The position numbers were made by a program, and so were the translations under genes. The notes under the pieces are model-generated. The model worked only from the letters and a program-made list of their open reading frames with translations, was not told the DNA's origin and ran no database searches. DNA of 23,698 nucleotides from a virus: IMG/VR virus record IMGVR_UViG_3300047319_000378, positions 1 to 23,698 of that record; one strand, 5' to 3'. Within the stretch, counting starts at the first letter, position 1. Each line of letters begins with the position of its first letter. Below are positions 22,505-23,698 of the stretch, piece by piece.

Positions 22505-23033
22505 TACGCCGACGATCGACGCCGACGATCGGGATCCGCAGATCGGCGACGACCTCGCGAGCTCCGTTGATTCCATCCTCGATAATCCGCACGACCGCTT
22601 CGCGATCGCCCTTTGCCGCTGCCGTCATGACTGAATCCGCCACGGCTTGCGGTACTGCGTTGAAACGCGATGCGAGCTCGAGCAAAACCGTGTCTAGCGC
22701 GGACTGAAATGACGAGAAGTGCGCGAGCTCGCCGCGGCGCTCGGCGAGGTCAAGCTCGAGCTCGTCGACCTTCAGTTCTTTCAGCCGCTCCGACGCATCG
22801 CCATCGACGGCGGCTCTCGGCGCGACGGCCGTGCGCTCTGCGTTGAACGCGGCGAGATCCGGAAGCGAGTACCACGGTGCCCTGCCGATGCGCGCATGCG
22901 GCTCGATATCGAACTGCCGGAAACGCTGCGGCGTGACGTTCAAGACCTTCGCCGCCCATTTCTGAGGTAAGCAGATGACGCCGTCGAAGACTTTGATCGA
23001 CACGGCGACCACCTTCGGCGCTTTGCGGCTCAT
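22422..23033 (-). CDS. terS: Terminase small subunit (Nu1-like)
   Basis: The product has 203 residues. A winged-helix-like DNA-binding part spans about 20-65 (LPQKWAAKVLNVTPQRFRQF, RAPWYSLPDLAAF), as in lambda Nu1. A helical oligomerisation segment (ERLKELKVDELELDLAERRG) and a second helical part (LDTVLLELASRFNAVPQAVA) follow. It recognises the packaging start site and loads the large subunit. Its start overlaps the HNH gene by 4 nt. Its last 27 codons or more overlap the start of the large-subunit gene in another frame. Confidence 0.85.
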   Translation of the reverse strand: MSRKAPKVVAVSIKVFDGVICLPQKWAAKVLNVTPQRFRQFDIEPHARIGRAPWYSLPDLAAFNAERTAVAPRAAVDGDASERLKELKVDELELDLAERRGELAHFSSFQSALDTVLLELASRFNAVPQAVADSVMTAAAKGDREAVVRIIEDGINGAREVVADLRIPIVGVDRRRSDDREDPAAAAASNGSGLGGSEPRSIA

Positions 23034-23668
23034 GCCGCGATGAGATCCGAGCCGTCTCTCGGACGCCGAATATTGTCAGCCGCCCAAAGCGGCCGCAGAT
23101 TCGCCAGAGCCCAACACGCCGAGATTTCTTCCGGAATGCTCGGATCGAAGTTGCACTTCGGCATGACGTGATCGATATGCCATTCGCCGCAGTTCGCCCA
23201 AGTCATGCCCGGCAAGAAGAGCCGCTCGAGGTGCTCGCGCAGATCTCGCCACGAGTAGTCGACAAAGCGCGGCCGCGATTGACGGTCGCCGCGCGCCCAC
23301 TTGGAGAACTGCCGCCGCATCAATTCGCGAAGCCTGAACTCGACGCTCGTCGCATAGCGCGCGCGATACCGCGCCCGATTCCGCGCATGGTTCCGGTGTG
23401 AACGTCGAACCCGAGCACGTCCCGCCGGCGTCTGGCGTCCCGCGCGATCGCGACAAATCTCTGAGCAGTACTTGCGTTTTCGCCCGCTCATGTCCTCTCG
23501 GCAGTGGGCGCATTGCTGAACGCGTTCGTCGACGGTGCTCTGCGCTCGAGCCCGGCTCCAACATAGGCGAGAGCACCATCGCGGAGCTGGACCGGCTCTG
23601 TTCATTTGCGGAAACTGAGCGCCGCAGTGCTCGCAGAGCCGCAGCCGCAGCGATTTTTTTTCTCTCAT
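23030..23668 (-). CDS. HNH endonuclease with N-terminal zinc-finger pairs
   Basis: The product has 212 residues. The HNH core is C-terminal: WHIDHVMPKCNFD (H164, D166, H167) and ANLRPLWAADN (N190, N199). The N-terminal half has two CxxC...CxxxC pairs, C12/C15/C32/C36 and C53/C56/C68/C72, likely two zinc ribbons. A very basic Arg-rich linker (about 82-105) joins the parts. HNH proteins beside terminase genes assist cos cleavage in several cos-type phages, and the gene is coupled by 4 nt to the small-subunit gene. The ATG at 23668 has AAAGG directly before it with no spacing, and the frame is open to the window edge, so the true start may be upstream. Confidence 0.85.
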   Translation of the reverse strand: MREKKSLRLRLCEHCGAQFPQMNRAGPAPRWCSRLCWSRARAQSTVDERVQQCAHCREDMSGRKRKYCSEICRDRAGRQTPAGRARVRRSHRNHARNRARYRARYATSVEFRLRELMRRQFSKWARGDRQSRPRFVDYSWRDLREHLERLFLPGMTWANCGEWHIDHVMPKCNFDPSIPEEISACWALANLRPLWAADNIRRPRDGSDLIAA

Positions 23669-23698
23669 CCTTTGAAGAGTTTCCGACGCACGCGGTGC

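Noticed and set aside
23654-23661. Second A8 tract at the 5' end of the HNH gene
   Set aside because: It encodes Glu-Lys-Lys at codons 3-5 and no useful alternative frame follows, so frameshifting is not supported.
1-23698. CRISPR arrays, tRNA or rRNA genes, insertion sequences
   Set aside because: No regularly spaced repeats, cloverleaf-like segments, transposase genes or terminal inverted repeats were seen by eye.

Overview
The whole window reads as part of the genome of a tailed, lambda-like siphovirus, either a prophage or a free phage. By eye the DNA is high in GC. A nested inner/outer-membrane spanin pair points to a Gram-negative host, most likely a proteobacterium. No bacterial housekeeping gene, rRNA, tRNA or CRISPR array is visible.

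Layout. Positions 1 to about 4742 are read rightward. They hold the 3' part of a HerA/FtsK-like ATPase gene cut by the window edge, a small acidic protein, and a large serine recombinase (probable integrase). A consensus sigma70-type promoter follows, with a perfect inverted repeat lying between its -35 and -10 boxes. It drives a SprT-like zinc protease, a small helix-turn-helix protein and a small membrane protein. The rest of the window (23668 down to 4739) is one leftward, tightly packed late operon. The two blocks converge and share a CTAG whose two strands supply both stop codons.

The late operon runs, in transcription order: HNH endonuclease, small and large terminase, a connector-like protein, portal, a fused prohead protease and major capsid protein, and small head proteins. 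It continues with FII-like and U-like joining proteins, a decoration-like protein, the tail tube, and a tail assembly chaperone with a -1 frameshift. After these come a short tape measure, distal tail and tail-tip proteins, and presumed receptor-region proteins. The lysis block is last: an M15 peptidase endolysin, a holin-like protein, and an i-spanin with an embedded o-spanin. Twelve junctions are 4-nt start/stop overlaps, so translation is strongly coupled.

Most notable observations. (1) An A8 tract sits directly before the stop codon of the tail chaperone gene and opens a protein-like -1 frame that no conventional start codon would reveal. (2) A dispersed near-palindrome, CGTKTAAAC, occurs seven times although AT-rich octamers should be rare here. 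(3) The operator-like promoter places +1 close to an in-frame ATG. (4) The HerA-like ATPase carries a duplicated C-terminal winged-helix-like unit. Positions and motifs were read by eye; family assignments rest on remembered family patterns, with no database search.
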